From Lacinutrix algicola (GTDB lineage: Bacteria; Bacteroidota; Bacteroidia; Flavobacteriales; Flavobacteriaceae), in the NCBI RefSeq assembly GCF_001418085.1, contig NZ_LIQH01000023.1:1-36955 (forward strand): DNA of 36,955 nt. The letters are read 5' to 3'. Positions 1-10,680 of this stretch are shown one piece after another (positions within the stretch are counted from its first letter, which is position 1; each line of letters opens with the position of its first letter). Below the pieces are notes generated by a model. The model saw only the letters and a list, made by a program, of their open reading frames with translations. It had not been told where the DNA came from and made no database searches. Position numbers and translations under genes: made by a program.

Positions 1-3000
1 ACGCCTATAATCTGATGTGCCTGCTGTTCCGCTTGTTGTTACAATAGCAACTACGGTATCTACTGAACTTACACCATCTATTGTTACTGGTACACTTGCT
101 GTTCCTGCGCCTTCATCAACTGTAACGTCTCCGATAGTAATAGCTACAGTACATTCTGTCGCTAAAATTGCATCATTCTGAGAAGAACCTGTTGCTTGAC
201 CTGCTCCACTATTTGCAAGATCTGGCACACCAGTTGTACTTACTCCTCCATTGGCAGTTGTATTAATACTACCATCTGGGTTTAATTGAGCTAATCCAAT
301 GTTTGTTGCCGCACCTTCAATGGCATCTGGACAACCATCATTATCACTATCTACATCTAAATAATCTGGAATACCATCATTATCGTAATCTGCTGTACAC
401 CCTGGAGTTACTTGTGTAATAGTTGTAGGATTTCCAAACACTGATGTGTTAAACAAATAACCTGTATCAAATTGTCTTTTAGAAAATGTTATATCAAATT
501 CATCTATAAAAGGCATTTGTATATTAAACCAAAGATTCTCATCGTTTGCTGCTGGTGCATTACTAGTAGATGTTACTTTAAGAAAATTACCAGAAGTTCC
601 AAAAGAAGATAAAGACACGTTGTTTCCTACTACTAAAGAGGTTGTTGTAGTTACTTCGAAATTTAAAATATCTTCTTTATTAAACTCAACGAACTCACCT
701 GGAGTTGTATCGTCAATATCTTGAAATACCATATTAGCAGGCACTTCAATAAGAGTATTGGTACCATTAATTAAAAATTCAAAATCAAAATTAGCAAAAC
801 CTGTTGTTGCCGGACCTGTACTCGATAAATATATAGGGTAATAAATTATAGGCTGTCCTCCACCTGGATCAAAACTTGTTCCAGAAAGATCTGCAACTAA
901 ATTGGTAGTATCAGAGTTATTTAAAACCGTAATTCTTAAATCTACTGCAGTTCCTTCATATGTTCCTACATTAGCATATCTAGCTGTATCACCAATATTA
1001 CCTGGACTTCCACTAGCTGTATATGTTAAATTTGTAGACAATATAATAATATCCATAGTTTTAGAAGGAGAACATTCATCTACATCTAAAATACCATCAT
1101 TATCATTATCTAAATCACAACCGTCTGGCACAGTATCTCCATCTATATCTGCTTTATCGTCAAAACCGTTACAAATATCATTTGCATCTATTACTCCATC
1201 TCCATCAGAATCACATTGATTAAATGAATCAAATTGAGTATTATCAATCGAAGTTCCAATTGTTTGACCATTGTTTACATTAACATTATTTGGTACACCT
1301 GTAACTGGATCCACTGTTCCGGTTAACATTCCATTAACCACATTAGTTGCTAAAATATTATCACCACCTTCAAGAGCATCTGGACATCCATCATTATCAC
1401 TATCTGTATCAAAAACATCTGGAATACTATCTCCATCTGTATCACAAAAAGAAAAAGTTGAAGCTCCAATAATAAAAATCTTACCATCTGGACTATCAGA
1501 TGAACTACCGTTACTAAAACCGACTCTTAAACCAGACAGAGAAGTACCTATAGGTATCAAATCATCTATTGCATAAATAGCCATCTCTGCATTCTGAGTA
1601 TTTAAAAGAGCAACTCCCGTATCATTATAATGCGAATTATTTGCAACACTTATAGGCGACCCTATTGGGTTACCTGAAGAATCTAAAGCTGTAATTACTG
1701 CAGGATTATTACCATCACGTTCTACAAAAGAAACAAAAACACCACCTCTAGAAATTATAGGTGTATTATACAACAAATCATAAGAATCATTTCTAAAATC
1801 TTTTGAGCTTAATTGTTGAAAAGAATTTAAATTATTTGTTTGAAATGAACTTAAAATTAAAGCATCGTAAACTGCTTTACCATCTGGAATTATAGAAGGA
1901 GACGCTGCAGCACCATTTACAAACCTAGTTACTTGGTTGCTGCTTGTAACAGGAACAGTTACTCCAAAATTAGAATCAAAAGCATCAGGGAATTTAAAAT
2001 CCCCATATTCTATTCCTCCAATTGTTATAGAATTTAATACATGAGAAGATTGATCATCTCCTGCACTTCCTGAACTTGTTATATCGAAATCTGACTGTGG
2101 AACAGAAATAGGACCATCAAAACCTGAATCTGATATAGGGCATTCATCTGTATCTAAAATACCATCATTATCATCATCTAAATCACAACCATCTGGAACT
2201 CCATCATTATCATTATCTAAATTATCATCGAAACCATTACAAATATCATTTGCATTACTTACTCCATCATTATCGTCGTCACTATTATTAATAGTAACAT
2301 TAAAAGAACAACTTACAGAATTACCAGCTACATCTGTAACTGTATAAGTAATTATTGTAACACCTAAATTAAACACCTGTGTTCCTAATACATTCTCCCC
2401 TGTAGCAGAAGAATTTCCTGTAGTTGCTCCAACCATTGCCCATGTAAGAGAATCTATAAGACAATTATCTTCATAAATAGGATCTGGAACGTCTATTGAA
2501 TTCATGCTATTTCCATCAACATCACCTTCAATAATATTATTTGGACATGTAATTGTTGGATCTGTAAAATCTGTTTCTGCTGAACATATTAAACCTCCAC
2601 ATGATTCTAGATATTCCTCTGTGGATACATAATTTCTATAAACATCATCAACAACAGTAACACCAACATCACAACCGTTATTACAAGCTGTTATTGTTGG
2701 TCCATAGTAAAAATGATCTGTAATATCACCTCCATTCGTTAATGTTACAAAACCACTTGCTACTAATAACGATGTTGAATTATTACCGACTAATTGTTGT
2801 GATGTACCATCAACTATTACATTCGTTGCATCAAAAATTCCATTATTTGTTACTATTCCATTATTTATTCTAAGTGTTCCACCTGAGACAATTAAACCAT
2901 CGTTTGTAAAAACCCTATCTACTTGTAAATCATTCTCTACATAAAAAGAACAAACATTATATATCTGCGAATTACCATTAAACTGAGTAACACCATTGGT

Positions 3001-3609
3001 ATTTGCTCTTACAATACCACAATTACTAATGGTTCCATCAAGTGTAATTTGCCCAGAACCACCATTCATTACAAAATTAGCTCCATCAAAATTATTAACC
3101 GTTACACCACTATTAAATGTGATTCCATTGGGAGTATTTATAACAACATCTCCTGCATTATTTATTGTTGAAGTAGTAGAAATATTTATAGCAGCAGTAT
3201 TCAATACACCTTGATTACAAATATCAATAACTCCATTATTAACATCAATATTATTTGTAATATTTAATGTTCCTTCTACAATTAATGAACTAATCTTCTG
3301 GAAAGTAGCATTTACGGTTATATTTGGCGCAATATAAATAGTTCCCTTGGCTTCAAAATTATAATTCCATGTATAATCAGACAAAATACAAATACTTTCA
3401 GTAGCCGAAATTCCCGTTTGTGGTACACTTGGAAACCAAGAACCATTACTATACGTATAAGTACAAGATGATGGCTGTCCAGGACAAACATATGCGTTTT
3501 CACATTCTGTTTGGGCATTCAACTGAAAACAAGTCGATAATAAAACAGTAAGAAATAATGTTTTAAAATACGATAACTTTAAATTTGATAATAGATTAGA
3601 TATATTCAT
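1..3609 (-). CDS. Giant secreted surface protein (HYR, thrombospondin type-3, Calx-beta), 3' end missing
   Basis: The reading frame is open from ATG 3607-3609 to the window edge (1203 codons, no stop), so the protein is truncated by the window and not by mutation. Residues 1-33 form a signal peptide ending in LNAQ. Residues about 80-260 are Asn/Thr/Gly-rich, repetitive and beta-solenoid-like. A hyalin-type HYR module lies at about 345-440 (TITCPNN ... [10 protein letters not shown]). Calcium-binding thrombospondin type-3 stretches ([15 protein letters not shown]) lie near 440-490, 715-745, 800-845 and 1070-1100. A Calx-beta module begins near 1155 ([16 protein letters not shown]). In Flavobacteriaceae such proteins usually end in a type IX secretion or gliding-associated C-terminal domain. 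That part is outside the window, so export by this route is inference. The likely role is adhesion or surface structure. The gene stands alone with its own promoter. Confidence is high for the architecture and low for the function. Confidence 0.9.
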   Translation of the reverse strand, partial: MNISNLLSNLKLSYFKTLFLTVLLSTCFQLNAQTECENAYVCPGQPSSCTYTYSNGSWFPSVPQTGISATESICILSDYTWNYNFEAKGTIYIAPNITVNATFQKISSLIVEGTLNITNNIDVNNGVIDICNQGVLNTAAINISTTSTINNAGDVVINTPNGITFNSGVTVNNFDGANFVMNGGSGQITLDGTISNCGIVRANTNGVTQFNGNSQIYNVCSFYVENDLQVDRVFTNDGLIVSGGTLRINNGIVTNNGIFDATNVIVDGTSQQLVGNNSTSLLVASGFVTLTNGGDITDHFYYGPTITACNNGCDVGVTVVDDVYRNYVSTEEYLESCGGLICSAETDFTDPTITCPNNIIEGDVDGNSMNSIDVPDPIYEDNCLIDSLTWAMVGATTGNSSATGENVLGTQVFNLGVTIITYTVTDVAGNSVSCSFNVTINNSDDDNDGVSNANDICNGFDDNLDNDNDGVPDGCDLDDDNDGILDTDECPISDSGFDGPISVPQSDFDITSSGSAGDDQSSHVLNSITIGGIEYGDFKFPDAFDSNFGVTVPVTSSNQVTRFVNGAAASPSIIPDGKAVYDALILSSFQTNNLNSFQQLSSKDFRNDSYDLLYNTPIISRGGVFVSFVERDGNNPAVITALDSSGNPIGSPISVANNSHYNDTGVALLNTQNAEMAIYAIDDLIPIGTSLSGLRVGFSNGSSSDSPDGKIFIIGASTFSFCDTDGDSIPDVFDTDSDNDGCPDALEGGDNILATNVVNGMLTGTVDPVTGVPNNVNVNNGQTIGTSIDNTQFDSFNQCDSDGDGVIDANDICNGFDDKADIDGDTVPDGCDLDNDNDGILDVDECSPSKTMDIIILSTNLTYTASGSPGNIGDTARYANVGTYEGTAVDLRITVLNNSDTTNLVADLSGTSFDPGGGQPIIYYPIYLSSTGPATTGFANFDFEFLINGTNTLIEVPANMVFQDIDDTTPGEFVEFNKEDILNFEVTTTTSLVVGNNVSLSSFGTSGNFLKVTSTSNAPAANDENLWFNIQMPFIDEFDITFSKRQFDTGYLFNTSVFGNPTTITQVTPGCTADYDNDGIPDYLDVDSDNDGCPDAIEGAATNIGLAQLNPDGSINTTANGGVSTTGVPDLANSGAGQATGSSQNDAILATECTVAITIGDVTVDEGAGTASVPVTIDGVSSVDTVVAIVTTSGTAGTSDYRR
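1073..2281 (-). repeat. Two 141-bp direct repeats inside the surface-protein gene
   Basis: Positions 1073-1213 and 2141-2281 are two copies of the same block, equal in length and visibly similar throughout. Each encodes a thrombospondin type-3 unit of the form [36 protein letters not shown] shorter related block (GCPDA.EG) appears at about 312-357 and again at about 1370-1412. The pattern fits internal duplication of calcium-binding modules and could allow length variation by recombination. Confidence 0.8.
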
Positions 3610-3646
3610 ATTAGTAATGAATTGTTTTTTATTATTCTTTTTTAGC

Positions 3647-3674
3647 AAAAGCTATAATTACGATATTATAACAA
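3647..3674 (-). promoter_or_regulatory. Bacteroidetes-type promoter of the surface-protein gene
   Basis: On the minus strand a TTG (3672-3674) is followed after 17 nt by TAGCTTTT (3647-3654), seven of eight matches to the Bacteroidetes -7 element TAnnTTTG. The start codon lies about 40 nt further on. A second perfect -7 match, TAGATTTG, lies upstream at 3679-3686 but has no TTG at the right distance. Confidence 0.55.
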
Positions 3675-3985
3675 GGTGCAAATCTAATACCTTCTAAATC
3701 TATTATTTTATTTAAATCTTAAACTTGTTTGAATATTCGTTAAAGTGTGTTATTATTTCGACTAAAAAAAAATAAAAAATATATTTATTGGAAAACAAAA
3801 ATAATTTGTAAAAGATTAAATCGTTAAAAGTCAATTAAAACAGACTAATGAGAATAATAGAATGATTTGAATAATTTTAGATAACATCAACTAAAAAAAA
3901 CCATAATAAAACACTCTAGGGTATCATTTTCGACTGTAAAAAAATTTAGAGATGGATTTATGCAGTACGTTAAACCCTTAACTTA

Positions 3986-3993
3986 TATATTTG
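3986..3993 (+). promoter_or_regulatory. -7 element TATATTTG of prfC
   Basis: TATATTTG matches the Bacteroidetes -7 consensus TAnnTTTG exactly and ends 15 nt before the prfC ATG at 4009. A transcript starting at the usual distance would have a leader of only about 10 nt. No good TTG -33 element is seen 17-19 nt upstream, so the call rests on the -7 box alone. Confidence 0.45.
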
Positions 3994-4008
3994 CAAAAAT
4001 CTATTTTA

Positions 4009-5598
4009 ATGAAATTTTTAGACGAAATTAAAAGAAGAAGAACATTTGGAATTATCTCTCATCCAGATGCCGGTAAGACAACACTTACAGAGAAACTTTT
4101 ACTCTTTGGAGGTGCCATAAAAGAGGCTGGAGCTGTAAAAAGTAATAAAATAAAGAAAGGAGCTACAAGTGATTTTATGGAAATTGAACGTCAACGTGGA
4201 ATTTCTGTAGCAACTTCAGTTCTTGCTTTTGAGTATAACGGAATAAAAATTAACATCTTAGATACTCCAGGACACAAAGATTTTGCTGAAGATACTTTTA
4301 GAACACTTACAGCTGTAGACAGTGTTATTGTTGTAATTGATGTTGCAAAAGGTGTTGAGGAGCAAACAGAAAAACTTGTTGAAGTTTGCCGTATGCGTAA
4401 CATACCTATGATTGTTTTTATTAATAAAATGGACCGTGAAGGTAAAGATGCTTTCGAATTATTAGATGAAATAGAACAAAAATTAGGATTAAGAGTTACA
4501 CCTTTGAGTTTTCCTATTGGAATGGGTTACGATTTTAAAGGCATCTATAACATATGGGAGAAAAATATAAACCTCTTTAGTGGAGATAGCAGAAAAAATA
4601 TTGAGGAAACTATAGAAATAAAAGACTTAGCTTCTGAAGAATTAAACACTTTAGTTGGTGATAAAGCTGCTAATGAATTAAGAGAAGAAATAGAATTAGT
4701 ACAAGGAATATATCCTGATTTTAACAATCAAGAATACTTAGATGGTACGTTACAACCTGTGTTTTTTGGTTCTGCTTTAAACAGCTTTGGTGTTCGTGAA
4801 TTATTAGATTGTTTTGTTGAAATTGCACCAAAACCTAGAGCAAAACAAAGTGAAGAACGATTAGTTAAACCAGATGAGGATAAGTTTACTGGTTTTGTTT
4901 TTAAAATTCACGCAAATATGGATCCTAATCATAGAAATAGATTAGCATTTGTAAAAATAGTCTCTGGTGAGTTTAAAAGGAATACACCGTACTTACATGT
5001 AAGGCATAATAAGAAAGTAAAATTCTCCAGTCCTAATGCCTTTTTTGCTGAAAAGAAAGAAATTGTAGACATCTCTTATCCCGGTGATATTGTAGGTTTA
5101 CAAGATACTGGAAGTTTTAAAATTGGTGACACTTTAACTGAAGGTGAGATACTAAATTACAAAGGAGTTCCTAGTTTTTCGCCAGAACATTTTAGATATA
5201 TAAACAATGCTGATCCTTTAAAATCTAAACAATTATACAAAGGAATCGACCAGTTAATGGATGAAGGTGTTGCCCAATTATTTACATTAGAATTGAATGG
5301 AAGAAAGGTAATTGGTACGGTTGGAGCACTACAATATGAAGTAATACAGTACAGATTAGAGCATGAATATGGCGCAAAATGTACCTATGAAAATTTAAAT
5401 GTATTTAAAGCCTGTTGGATAGAACCTGAAGATCCAAAAAACGAAGAATTTCAAGAATTTAAAAGAGTTAAACAGCGCTATTTAGCAAAAGACAAACGCG
5501 GACAATTGGTTTTCTTAGCTGATTCTTCTTTTTCGCTACAAATGACGCAACAAAAATATCCGACCGTTAAATTTCATTATGTTTCGGAATTTGAATAG
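4009..5598 (+). CDS. prfC: Peptide chain release factor 3 (RF3)
   Basis: This is a translational GTPase that recycles class-I release factors RF1 and RF2 from the ribosome after termination. The product has 529 residues, the same length as E. coli RF3. The G1/P-loop is SHPDAGKTT (about residues 18-26), the switch-I region is RQRGISVATS, G3 is DTPGHKDF and G4 is NKMD. The start is the ATG at 4009, giving MKFLDEIKRRRTFG. An in-frame TTG at 3991 would add six residues but overlaps the -7 promoter box and is rejected. The gene is monocistronic, divergent from the surface-protein gene and convergent with the DUF3467 gene. No Shine-Dalgarno site is present. Identity is secure; the RF3-type RRRTFGIISHPDAGKTT start separates it from EF-G. 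Confidence 0.97.
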   Translation: MKFLDEIKRRRTFGIISHPDAGKTTLTEKLLLFGGAIKEAGAVKSNKIKKGATSDFMEIERQRGISVATSVLAFEYNGIKINILDTPGHKDFAEDTFRTLTAVDSVIVVIDVAKGVEEQTEKLVEVCRMRNIPMIVFINKMDREGKDAFELLDEIEQKLGLRVTPLSFPIGMGYDFKGIYNIWEKNINLFSGDSRKNIEETIEIKDLASEELNTLVGDKAANELREEIELVQGIYPDFNNQEYLDGTLQPVFFGSALNSFGVRELLDCFVEIAPKPRAKQSEERLVKPDEDKFTGFVFKIHANMDPNHRNRLAFVKIVSGEFKRNTPYLHVRHNKKVKFSSPNAFFAEKKEIVDISYPGDIVGLQDTGSFKIGDTLTEGEILNYKGVPSFSPEHFRYINNADPLKSKQLYKGIDQLMDEGVAQLFTLELNGRKVIGTVGALQYEVIQYRLEHEYGAKCTYENLNVFKACWIEPEDPKNEEFQEFKRVKQRYLAKDKRGQLVFLADSSFSLQMTQQKYPTVKFHYVSEFE

Positions 5599-5762
5599 CT
5601 AAAATTGATTTTAAAGCCTTTTAAGGCGTTTTAAACCATCACAATGTAATTACACATGCTTTAAAATATATTTAAAAAAATAAGACTATTTATGAAGGTC
5701 ATATTTTTTAGTATTACTAACGTATATATAATAATCTAAAGCTATTAATTAGTTTTTAAATA

Positions 5763-5797
5763 AGAAAAACCTCTAAATTAAATTTAGAGGTTTTTTA
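5763..5797. terminator. Bidirectional intrinsic terminator between prfC and the DUF3467 gene
   Basis: The 10-bp arms CCTCTAAATT (5770-5779) and AATTTAGAGG (5781-5790) are perfect inverted repeats. An A run lies on the left and TTTTTT on the right, so the hairpin can end transcription from both converging genes. Confidence 0.85.
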
Positions 5798-5849
5798 TTT
5801 GTGGTAATATTTAAAAAACTAGCTTTATTAAAATTTTACTAAAAAAATA

Positions 5850-6170
5850 TTATGCCTGTCCTGTTGGACCAAAATTTAATGGCATTGGAGGTTGTTCGTA
5901 ATCTTTAATTTCACCATGCGCTTTTTCAAATCTTTGAATATTTTCTCCTAGAGCCTTTAATAATCGTTTAGCATGTTGAGGCGTTAAAATTATTCTAGAT
6001 TTCACCTTACTTTTTGGTGTACCTGGCATAATACTAACAAAATCAACAACAAACTCTGAAACAGAGTGGTTAATAATTGCAAGATTAGAGTAGGTTCCTT
6101 CCGCTACTTTTTCATCTAATTCTATATTAATTTGGCCTTGTTTTGGCTTATTATCTTTATTATCTGCCAT
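5850..6170 (-). CDS. DUF3467 family protein
   Basis: A 106-residue protein that I recognise as DUF3467, a small Bacteroidetes-typical family of unknown function commonly found just downstream of rpoC. The N-terminus is polar (MADNKDNKPKQGQ), followed by an alternating beta-rich core (INIELDEKVAEGTYSNLAII, VVDFVSIMP) and a helix (TPQHAKRLLKALGENIQRF). It has no signal peptide or membrane segment and is presumably cytoplasmic. It follows rpoC by 137 nt. A terminator-like hairpin lies between them and no good promoter is seen, so expression by read-through from rpoC is likely but unproven. Confidence 0.9.
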   Translation of the reverse strand: MADNKDNKPKQGQINIELDEKVAEGTYSNLAIINHSVSEFVVDFVSIMPGTPKSKVKSRIILTPQHAKRLLKALGENIQRFEKAHGEIKDYEQPPMPLNFGPTGQA

Positions 6171-6213
6171 TGTAATTTATTTTAATTTAAAAACTGATTT
6201 TTTATAAAAAAGA

Positions 6214-6240
6214 AAAGTCCTACTTAAATAGCAGGACTTT
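6214..6240 (-). terminator. Hairpin terminator after rpoC
   Basis: On the minus strand AAAGTCCT (6233-6240) pairs with AGGACTTT (6214-6221). The inner stem extends past one mismatch around a short loop, and CTTTTTTA follows. It lies between rpoC and the DUF3467 gene, so it may end most rpoBC transcripts. A further 9-bp inverted repeat (6251-6259 with 6264-6272) and the palindrome TCTGCGCAGA (6285-6294) precede it. Confidence 0.65.
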
Positions 6241-6307
6241 CTTTTATTATAATTAAAACTAACGTTTTAATTTGAGTTATCTCTGTCTGCGCAGAAATTG
6301 GTAATTA

Positions 6308-9300
6308 TTAATTATAATTTACCTCTTGTTTAGCTTGCATCATTTGGTCGAATTCTTCTTTAGATCCTACAATAATGTTTTCGTAAGAACGCATTCCTGT
6401 ACCTGCTGGAATTCTATGTCCAACAATTACATTTTCTTTAAGACCTTCTAAAGAATCAATTTTACCTGCTACTGCTGCTTCATTAAGTACTTTCGTTGTT
6501 TCCTGGAACGATGCCGCAGAAATAAACGATTTAGTTTGTAACGATGCTCTCGTAATACCTTGAAGTATTGGAGTTGCTGTTGCTGGTCTTACATCTCTTG
6601 CTTCAACCAATGCTTTATCTTCACGACGTAATAAAGAATTCTCATCTCTTAATTCGAAAGCAGTTATTAACTGTCCTTCTTTTAAGTTTGTAGAATCTCC
6701 TGCACTTTCTACTACTTTCTTACCAAAAATAGCGTCGTTTTCTTCAATAAAATCAGCTTTGTGTGCTAATTGATCTTCTAAGAAGATAGTATCTCCAGAG
6801 TCAATAATTCTCACTTTACGCATCATTTGTCTTACAACAACTTCGAAATGCTTATCGTTAATCTTCACACCTTGTAAACGGTATACTTCTTGAACTTCGT
6901 TCACTAAGTACTGTTGTACAGCTGCAGGACCTTTTATGTTTAAGATATCGTTTGGAGTTATAGAACCATCAGATAAAGGCATACCTGCTTTTACGAAATC
7001 ATTTTCTTGTACAAGAATCTGACTTGATAACTTCACTAAGTATTTCTTAATATCTCCTAATTTAGATTCTATAATAATCTCACGATTACCTCTCTTAATT
7101 TTTCCGAAAGAAACAACACCATCAATTGCACTTACTACTGCTGGGTTAGATGGGTTACGAGCTTCAAATAATTCTGTTACTCTTGGTAAACCACCTGTAA
7201 TATCACCTGCTTTAGAAGACTTACGAGGTATTTTAACTAAAATTTTACCAATGTTAACTTTCTCTCCATCGTCAATCATTATGTGTGCACCTACTGGTAA
7301 GTTGTAAGAACGAATTGCTTCACCTTTACTATCTTCAACAATAAGTGTTGGTATAATTTTCTTATTTCTAGATTCTGAAATTACTTTTTCTTGGAAACCT
7401 GTTTGTTCATCAATTTCTACTTGATAAGTAACACCTTGCTCGATATTTTCATATCTTACTTTTCCTGCAAATTCTGAAATAATTACACCGTTATATGGAT
7501 CCCATTCACAAACAATATCACCTGTCTTAAGCTTATCTCCATCCTTTACGAATATAGTTGAACCATAAGGAATATTATTTGTACTTAATGTAATACCTGT
7601 TTTCTTGTCTACTAACTTAAGTTCTGAAGTACGAGATATAACAATATTTACATCTTCTCCGTCTTTATTAGTACCTTTTACAGTTTTTAATTCTTCAATT
7701 TCAGCAACTCCATCAAATTTAACTGCTAAGTTATTTTCTTCAGAAATGTTACCTGCAATACCACCTACGTGGAATGTACGAAGTGTTAACTGTGTACCTG
7801 GTTCTCCAATAGATTGTGCTGCAACAACACCTACTGCTTCACCACGTTGAACCATTTTATTAGTTGCTAAGTTTCTTCCGTAACATTTAGCACAGATTCC
7901 TTTTTTAGCTTCACAACTTAATGGTGAACGAACTTCGATAGCATCAATTGGAGAAGCTTCAATTGCCGCAGCAATATCATCTTCAATTAATTGTCCAGCT
8001 TCAACAATTAATTGTTCAGTTAATGGGTTATATACATCGTTAAGTGCAATACGTCCTAAAACACGTGCTCCTAATTTTTCTACAACTTCATCATTTTTCT
8101 TTAAAGCAGAAACTTCTACACCTCTTAATGTACCACAGTCTACACTGTTTACAATAACATCTTGAGATACATCTACTAAACGACGTGTTAAGTAACCTGC
8201 ATCGGCAGTTTTAAGTGCTGTATCGGCAAGACCTTTACGTGCACCGTGAGTAGAAATAAAGTATTCTAAAATTGAAAGACCTTCCTTAAAGTTAGATAAA
8301 ATTGGGTTTTCAATAATAGATCCACCTCCTGCAGTAGATTTTTTAGGCTTAGCCATTAATCCACGCATACCTGTAAGTTGGCGAATCTGTTCTTTAGATC
8401 CACGGGCTCCAGAGTCAAGCATCATAAACACCGAGTTAAATCCTTGTTGATCTTCTCTAATACGTTTCATTGACAATTCAGTCAATTCTGCATTGGTAGA
8501 TGTCCAAATATCAATAACTTGGTTATAACGTTCGTTATTAGTAATAAGACCCATGTTATAGTTTCCAGTAATACCATCAACTTTAGCGTTGGCAGCATCA
8601 ATCATAGATTGCTTTTCTGGTGGGATAATAATATCTCCTAAACTAAATGATAATCCACCTCTAAAGGCAAATAAATAACCTAACGTTTTAATTTCATCTA
8701 AGAAATCGGCCGTTTCTGGTACACTTGTTAATCTTAAAATATCACCAATAATATCTCTTAAAGATTTCTTAGTTAATACTTCATTAATATATCCTGCAGC
8801 AGCTGGTACTTTTTCATTAAATAGTACACGACCTGTTGTCGTTTCTACAATTTGAGGAACTAATTCTCCTTCTGCGTTAAAATCTATTGTACGTACTTTA
8901 ATCTGAGCATTTAAATCTACACGCTTTTCGTTGTAAGCAATGTTTACTTCTTCTGCAGAGTAAAATGTTAATCCTTCACCTTTTACAGCAACTTCTGGAG
9001 TTGATGTACGTAACTTAGTCATGTAATAAAGACCAAGTACCATATCCTGAGATGGTACAGTTACTGGAGCTCCGTTTGCTGGATTTAAGATATTATGAGA
9101 TGCTAACATTAATAGTTGGCATTCTAAAATAGCTTCAGGTCCTAACGGTAAGTGCACTGCCATTTGATCTCCATCAAAATCGGCATTAAATGCTGCACAG
9201 GCTAGTGGGTGTAATTGTATTGCTTTACCTTCAATAAGTTTAGGTTGGAATGCCTGTATACCTAGACGGTGAAGCGTAGGCGCACGGTTAAGTAATACTG

Positions 9301-10609
9301 GATGTCCTTTAAGAACATTCTCCAAGATATCCCAAACCACTGGCTCTTTTTTGTCTATTATTTTCTTAGCTGATTTTACAGTTTTTACAATTCCTCTTTC
9401 GATTAATTTACGAATGATGAATGGCTTGTAAAGTTCTGCTGCCATATTTTTTGGAAGACCACATTCAAATAATCTTAATTCTGGTCCAACAACAATTACC
9501 GAACGTGCAGAATAATCAACACGCTTACCAAGTAAGTTTTGACGGAAACGTCCTTGCTTACCTTTAAGTGAATCTGATAAAGATTTTAACGGTCTGTTAG
9601 AATCTGTTTTTACAGCAGATGATTTACGTGTGTTATCTAATAATGAATCTACAGATTCTTGTAACATACGTTTTTCGTTACGTAAGATTACTTCTGGAGC
9701 TTTAATCTCTACAAGTCTCTTTAAACGGTTGTTACGTATAATTACACGACGGTATAAATCATTTAAATCTGAAGTAGCAAAACGTCCACCATCTAAAGGC
9801 ACTAAAGGTCTTAATTCTGGTGGTATAATTGGCACTACTTTTAAGATCATCCATTCTGGACGGTTCTCTCTATTTAAGTTAGACTCACGTAAAGCTTCTA
9901 CAACTTGAAGACGTTTTAACGCCTCAGTTTTACGTTGTTTAGACGTTTCTGTATTTGCTTTGTGACGTAATTCAAAAGATAAAGAATCTAAATCTATACG
10001 TGCTAATAAATCTATTAAACACTCAGCACCCATTTTAGCTATAAACTTGTTAGGATCTGAATCTTCTAAATAATTATTATCTTGAGGAAGTTCTTCTAAA
10101 ATATTTAGGTACTCTTCTTCAGTAAGGAAATCCATTTTTTGAATTGGTTCTCCTTCAGCATTTTTAGCATTACCTGCTTGTATTACTACATAACGTTCGT
10201 AGTAAATAATCATATCTAATTTCTTAGATGGTAGCCCTAATAAATAACCTATTTTATTTGGTAACGAACGGAAATACCAGATGTGAGCAACAGGTACCAC
10301 TAAATTAATGTGACCTACTCTATCTCTACGTACTTTCTTTTCTGTTACTTCTACACCACAACGGTCACAAACAATACCTTTATAGCGAATTCTTTTATAT
10401 TTCCCACAAGCACATTCGTAGTCTTTTACAGGACCAAAAATACGCTCACAGAATAAACCATCTCTTTCTGGTTTATGTGTACGATAATTAATAGTTTCTG
10501 GCTTTAAAACCTCACCTCTAGACTCTGCTAAAATAGACTCTGGTGATGCTAAACCAATTGAGATTTTGTTAAATCTCTGTACTGTATTCTTATCTTGCTT
10601 TCTTGCCAT
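6308..10609 (-). CDS. rpoC: DNA-directed RNA polymerase subunit beta'
   Basis: The product has 1433 residues, usual for flavobacterial beta'. The first zinc site is C66-x-C68 ... C81-xx-C84. The catalytic Mg2+ loop NADFDGDQM occupies residues 475-483, with its three aspartates at 477, 479 and 481. The second zinc site comprises C825, C899, C906 and C909. The trigger-loop region and the C-terminal assembly region are present. It forms the clamp and half of the active-site cleft of RNA polymerase and binds beta, omega and sigma. It lies 71 nt after rpoB, with a strong palindrome in the gap, and is followed by DUF3467. The start [13 protein letters not shown] is the only sensible choice. No frameshift or unusual insertion is evident. 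Confidence 0.98.
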   Translation of the reverse strand: MARKQDKNTVQRFNKISIGLASPESILAESRGEVLKPETINYRTHKPERDGLFCERIFGPVKDYECACGKYKRIRYKGIVCDRCGVEVTEKKVRRDRVGHINLVVPVAHIWYFRSLPNKIGYLLGLPSKKLDMIIYYERYVVIQAGNAKNAEGEPIQKMDFLTEEEYLNILEELPQDNNYLEDSDPNKFIAKMGAECLIDLLARIDLDSLSFELRHKANTETSKQRKTEALKRLQVVEALRESNLNRENRPEWMILKVVPIIPPELRPLVPLDGGRFATSDLNDLYRRVIIRNNRLKRLVEIKAPEVILRNEKRMLQESVDSLLDNTRKSSAVKTDSNRPLKSLSDSLKGKQGRFRQNLLGKRVDYSARSVIVVGPELRLFECGLPKNMAAELYKPFIIRKLIERGIVKTVKSAKKIIDKKEPVVWDILENVLKGHPVLLNRAPTLHRLGIQAFQPKLIEGKAIQLHPLACAAFNADFDGDQMAVHLPLGPEAILECQLLMLASHNILNPANGAPVTVPSQDMVLGLYYMTKLRTSTPEVAVKGEGLTFYSAEEVNIAYNEKRVDLNAQIKVRTIDFNAEGELVPQIVETTTGRVLFNEKVPAAAGYINEVLTKKSLRDIIGDILRLTSVPETADFLDEIKTLGYLFAFRGGLSFSLGDIIIPPEKQSMIDAANAKVDGITGNYNMGLITNNERYNQVIDIWTSTNAELTELSMKRIREDQQGFNSVFMMLDSGARGSKEQIRQLTGMRGLMAKPKKSTAGGGSIIENPILSNFKEGLSILEYFISTHGARKGLADTALKTADAGYLTRRLVDVSQDVIVNSVDCGTLRGVEVSALKKNDEVVEKLGARVLGRIALNDVYNPLTEQLIVEAGQLIEDDIAAAIEASPIDAIEVRSPLSCEAKKGICAKCYGRNLATNKMVQRGEAVGVVAAQSIGEPGTQLTLRTFHVGGIAGNISEENNLAVKFDGVAEIEELKTVKGTNKDGEDVNIVISRTSELKLVDKKTGITLSTNNIPYGSTIFVKDGDKLKTGDIVCEWDPYNGVIISEFAGKVRYENIEQGVTYQVEIDEQTGFQEKVISESRNKKIIPTLIVEDSKGEAIRSYNLPVGAHIMIDDGEKVNIGKILVKIPRKSSKAGDITGGLPRVTELFEARNPSNPAVVSAIDGVVSFGKIKRGNREIIIESKLGDIKKYLVKLSSQILVQENDFVKAGMPLSDGSITPNDILNIKGPAAVQQYLVNEVQEVYRLQGVKINDKHFEVVVRQMMRKVRIIDSGDTIFLEDQLAHKADFIEENDAIFGKKVVESAGDSTNLKEGQLITAFELRDENSLLRREDKALVEARDVRPATATPILQGITRASLQTKSFISAASFQETTKVLNEAAVAGKIDSLEGLKENVIVGHRIPAGTGMRSYENIIVGSKEEFDQMMQAKQEVNYN

Positions 10610-10630
10610 TTCTTTATAGTTTTCAGTATT

Positions 10631-10669
10631 CAGTATTCAGTCGCAGTAATTACTGCTGACTGAACACTG
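10631..10669 (-). repeat. Long palindrome in the rpoB-rpoC gap
   Basis: Arms 10631-10649 and 10650-10669 pair along almost their whole length: 18 base pairs with one A/C mismatch and one bulged T, no spacer, and the inner core GCAGTAATTACTGC a perfect palindrome. Three tandem copies of TTCAGT(A/C) (10622-10642) flank and form the left arm. No T tract follows on the coding strand, so it does not look like a terminator. An RNA-processing or stability element, or a dispersed palindromic repeat, are the main options. Confidence 0.75.
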
Positions 10670-10680
10670 TAAACTATTTT

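Larger units (their letters stand above)
3610..4008. other. Divergent intergenic region without a gene
   Basis: About 400 bases of very AT-rich DNA separate the divergent surface-protein gene and prfC. It holds the promoter candidates listed separately. I see no convincing small ORF, tRNA or hairpin-plus-T-tract terminator in it. Confidence 0.6.

Noticed and set aside
902-3518. Several 60-105-residue plus-strand ORFs and one short minus-strand ORF within the surface-protein region
   Set aside because: They are other-frame shadows of the single continuous minus-strand frame that runs from 3609 to the window edge with recognisable domains.
3991-4008. TTG start for prfC six codons upstream
   Set aside because: It overlaps the -7 promoter box, and the extension is absent from RF3 proteins; ATG 4009 gives the standard 529 residues.
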